Assembly: GCA_935421135.1 (NCBI GenBank)
Contig: OW285187.1
Location: 9,548,001 to 9,612,000, forward strand
Origin: Bugulina stolonifera
Lineage: Eukaryota; Bryozoa; Gymnolaemata; Cheilostomatida; Bugulidae
Direction of reading: 5' to 3'
Length of the DNA stretch: 64,000 nucleotides
Position numbers and translations under genes: made by a program. The notes beneath the pieces were generated by a model, which saw nothing but the letters and a program-made list of their open reading frames with translations, had not been told where the DNA came from and did not search any database. This document shows positions 60,536 to 64,000 of the stretch, in pieces. Each line of letters opens with the position of its first letter. Within the stretch, counting starts at the first letter, position 1.

Positions 60536-63500
60536 TTAGACTTCTGTAGCTGCAGGGACCGCAGCTATGTCTGGCAAGACATCTTCTGGCAAAACAGGAA
60601 GCTCTTCTGGCAGGAAACAGGTCTGGAACTTCTGAAATAATGAATGGTATAATGAAAATCATCAGCTATTAGCTATTACTAAAATTCTAAAATTTCTACC
60701 TTATGGTAACCTAACTTTGGAACTAATTGGTAACCTTGTGGCCAAGCTACCTGCATGGAAAAAGTTGCTTCAGATGTTGGGTTTGTCCTGCAAAAGATCT
60801 AACATTACATAGTAGTGTTTTGGCCATGTTTCTGCTATTAAATGCAGGGTACAATCTATCTACAGAATTCTATAAAATAAATGAACTCTTAGAGTTGTCT
60901 TCTTACAAAAAGAGAATAGCAAGAGATAACAACTTTAAAATTGTATATAATTATCTATAGTTACAACCCCACTGCTACCTCATTCCCATCTTACCTGTTT
61001 AATGGTACCTTCTGCTTGGTACAGTTTACAGATAGCACACACGGGGATACATATTAAAGAGGAGCAAGTTATCAACCAGCCCACTATGGTAGCCCACCAG
61101 GGGTATACATCTTTACCAATAGTAATAATAGGGTCTTTAGTCTCCACCCATATCGATAGGCAAAATAGTACCTAAAATAATATAGAATATTCATATAGGT
61201 TAGGATGCACCAACCGGTTACAGCTTGTGTAATAATTTGTGATTGAAAAATAAACACATAAGCCTGTAATGCAAAGTATCCTGTATACAAGACCCACTTG
61301 CCAAAGGATGTACCCTAGATTACTTGGAGAGGAAAGCATTATACTGGAGAAACACGCAAAGTACATGATAAAGTGAATACCGTAGTAAGGCTATGTAGGA
61401 ATTATCTCCTTTTTACCTAAGATTTGCTACCCTTCTGTATAAACTCACCAATAGAAAGAGGGGACTGACAACTCCCCAGCAAATCTTCCAAAAGTAACCT
61501 GGTTGAAATCCTAGCATTCTTTTTATATCTTTGCTGAATCTCAGAAACCCTGAAATGAGTTGAAACATACCTTACTACATTCAAGAGCTCTTTTAGATGC
61601 AGTTAGTTGCATCTTTGAATTTTATATTCATTGAATTCAAAAATATATTTACACACAATGTACAATGTAGTATGTACTGCATCAGTACAGCTCAGAGATA
61701 TGCCTAGGAGCACACCTTGGCATTGCTACAAAAGTATGTATTAATGAAAATATATGTAGATGTGAGCCATAGTTCTCAAATTGTAAAAAGACGGGAGGGT
61801 TGCACAAGGCTAGCAGTTCATATGCACCCTTTAGTCAGAGTACTCAAAAAATCTATATTACTACATATATACATGTGCATGTATGTATTCCAAGCAACAT
61901 TTGTGTTAAAACTTTTTATCAAGTTATAAGCAAAGTTTGACTTACCATAGCACCAGCTCACTGCCACAGCTTCAAGAAATACAATGCAGAGAAGGGATAT
62001 CGGGGCAGCAACTTTGTCCAATAGTTGAAAAAGATATTTTCCTCCGTAGGTAGTGGTAGCCAATGAAGTCAAGTAGCAGATGGATAACAGTATAGCCACA
62101 AAAATTTCTCGCCGTTTTCGTAAAATTCTGAATTCGTCTAAAACGCCGGTGATTAGCGCTTCCAAACCTCCAAACTGAAATAAAGACCACAGGTGTTAAA
62201 TAAATATAGGAGAATATTCCAAGACAGCAAAACCACTATGAATACAATACAGAACCTCTCTTATAAATTTTTTTATCAAAAATATAACATATTACATGTA
62301 TGAGCCTGATATATACAAGTACAATGTATTTATATATATATATGCATGTATAATTGGTGTATAGTTAGACATAGGTGTAGTTTTATACATGTACATTCAC
62401 ATTATTAATATGATAATATTTATGCATGTAGTCATGTCTACACTGTGCTATGTTCACACCACATTATTTTATATCCAACTGGAGCAAAAATAGGTGTACG
62501 AGATCCCACATGAGAAATATATCAGAATTGACTACACTGTAACTTTGATATATAGGCTGAAGTGAACTCAGTAAACTTACAGTGCTGTCCAGTCCAAGGG
62601 TGATTAACATCAGGAAGAAGATTATAGCAAAGAATGGACTTCCAGGCAACTGAGCAATCACTTCTGGGTAAACTTCAAACACTAACCCTGGCCCTGTGAA
62701 ACAGCAGCAGGACTATTCAGGGCTACTCGAATGTGTGTTACTATGTGTGGCAAGAGTATGGGCTTAGTAATACATGTATAGGTCTATATGTATATTTATA
62801 TATTTTATTGTGCTAGATTATTTCAAGGCTACCAACACTGACACCTACATTGTATAACCAAGTAAATGTATCACAGGATGAATATCGCATGCTATCCTCT
62901 CACCCAAAGCTGAAGCGTTAACCTTCAACAAGTGAGCAGGGATTAGTCTCTAACACATCTGTGTGAGAGACAATCAAATACATTTCTTACTCCTTGTACG
63001 TTACTTAGTGTATAAAGAATATGAGCTGAGGTACTCTTATGTATCATTCCTCTAGTTAGTGTTACACACCTTCTTGTGCCACAGATTTGACATCCTTATG
63101 CAGTTTATTCGCCATGTAACCGATTCCAGAGAAGACGACAAAGCCAGCTAGTAAGCTAGTCATACAGTTGATGGAGCTGGTTATCAGAGCATCTCTGTAG
63201 CAGTTGTTATGGAACTTGTTGTAACTGGACAGTGCCAATAGTACTCCAAAACCTGGACCCAAGGAGAAGAATACCTGGGCAGCAGCTGCTGTCCACACCT
63301 ACAAGAACCCGTGCATATTGAATGTTGTATATGCATTGTTAGCCTAAGTACCAAATTTGATGATTTGTACTACTAAAGACGAGCAATACTGCTACACTAG
63401 CTAATACCTGGTATAATAATAGTGACTGATAATGGTATAGTTCTTATAAAATAGATTTGAACTAATTGAGAGAGGACAACTTCACATTATAATCAATAGC

Positions 63501-64000
63501 TGATGAGTTCCTCAAGAAGGCTATGTACAAATGTAAATACTGACCTCATGCTTTTTAAGTTTTGTCCAATCAGGTGTTAAGTAGAACTTGATTCCATCTC
63601 CGGCCCCTGGCAGTGTAACCCCTCTAACGAGCAGGATTAGAAGTACAACGTAGGGGAATATCGCTGTTACCCAAACCGCCTACAGAGAAGTACATTAAAG
63701 GTTCATGAGTTTATTTTCATTTTTCAATGGTCAGAAATTTATTAGGCCACCCTGATTCTCCATCAATTATAGCCCAAGTTTTCACTTCGAAGCCTGAGTG
63801 TAATATATGCAGATTGTGGATAAATTTTAAATAACTTATATTCAAAAATGTAATTTCAATAGTCAATACAGACAATAGCCTTAGCTACATGGGAAGGACG
63901 GACACTTATATTGTGCGATCTTACCTTGCCTGAACTCTTGATTCCTTTCCAGAGAGCAAAGTATACAATGACAAATACACCAAGTAGGCACAAGGCTATT
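60536..64000 (-). CDS. SLC6 sodium-dependent neurotransmitter/amino-acid transporter, C-terminal part
   Basis: Eight minus-strand exons: 64000-63925 (cut by the window edge), 63679-63545, 63298-63070, 62693-62581, 62174-61946, 61549-61449, 61171-60995, 60631-60536, all in phase. The visible part runs from about TM4-TM5 ([20 protein letters not shown]) through TM6 ([33 protein letters not shown]), TM7, TM8 with the sodium-site motif LGLDSTFGG, and TM9-TM12 ([20 protein letters not shown]) to a short cytoplasmic tail. It moves a small amine or amino-acid substrate with Na+ and usually Cl- across the plasma membrane. The substrate cannot be told because TM1 and TM3 are outside. The tail ends ATEV, a class I PDZ-ligand pattern. 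Confidence 0.95.

Overview
The window is nuclear DNA of a multicellular animal, most likely an invertebrate. It is AT-rich, its genes are split by canonical GT-AG introns of roughly 70 bp to 1.7 kb, and it carries metazoan families: an integrin beta subunit, an SLC6 neurotransmitter/amino-acid transporter, an SSX2IP/ADIP protein and an NHERF/EBP50-like PDZ scaffold. I cannot name the phylum from sequence alone. There are no operons, bacterial genes or CRISPR arrays. The gene models below were assembled by hand from splice sites. For each one, reading frame and intron phase close exactly across all the exons listed.

Layout: 1395-5055 (+) 3' part of an integrin beta gene; 8528-14622 (+) SSX2IP/ADIP-like coiled-coil protein; 15329-18726 (-) eIF3 subunit J; 19146-21030 a nest of mobile-element remnants (two MITEs, a decayed LINE, a poly-C run); 21363-26637 (+) complete INTS11, the Integrator RNA endonuclease (599 aa); 26638-32778 a large gap with no gene seen; 32779-36356 (+) a 182-aa secreted, neuropeptide-like precursor; 36357-41860 repeats, a MITE and a possible LTR; 41861-42612 (-) a second small secreted precursor (116 aa, Cys-x3-Cys pairs, C-terminal Gly); 46211-50515 (-) NHERF/EBP50-like scaffold; 51771-52145 two LINE fragments in opposite orientation; 53061-55489 (+) prefoldin subunit 1; 56547-58178 (-) 3' part of an unidentified gene; 60536-64000 (-) C-terminal part of an SLC6 transporter that runs off the window. 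The genes do not form one pathway. They are a mixed set of housekeeping (eIF3J, INTS11, PFDN1) and metazoan-specific genes.

The most striking signal is a recurrent architecture: tandem repeats whose unit contains a splice site. In INTS11 (three exons), PFDN1 and the integrin beta gene, the last bases of an exon plus the start of the intron, including the 5' splice site, have been tandemly copied 3 to 16 times into the intron. One integrin acceptor lies at the end of a similar array made of acceptor-like units. In SSX2IP a tetranucleotide array begins at the donor itself, and in the NHERF-like gene a related array begins about 18 nt after a donor. In INTS11 exon 1, seven consecutive consensus donors are spaced exactly 27 nt apart in an open frame, so their use would insert 9-residue steps just after the catalytic HxHxDH motif. 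The two small secreted precursors are the other candidates for undescribed biology.
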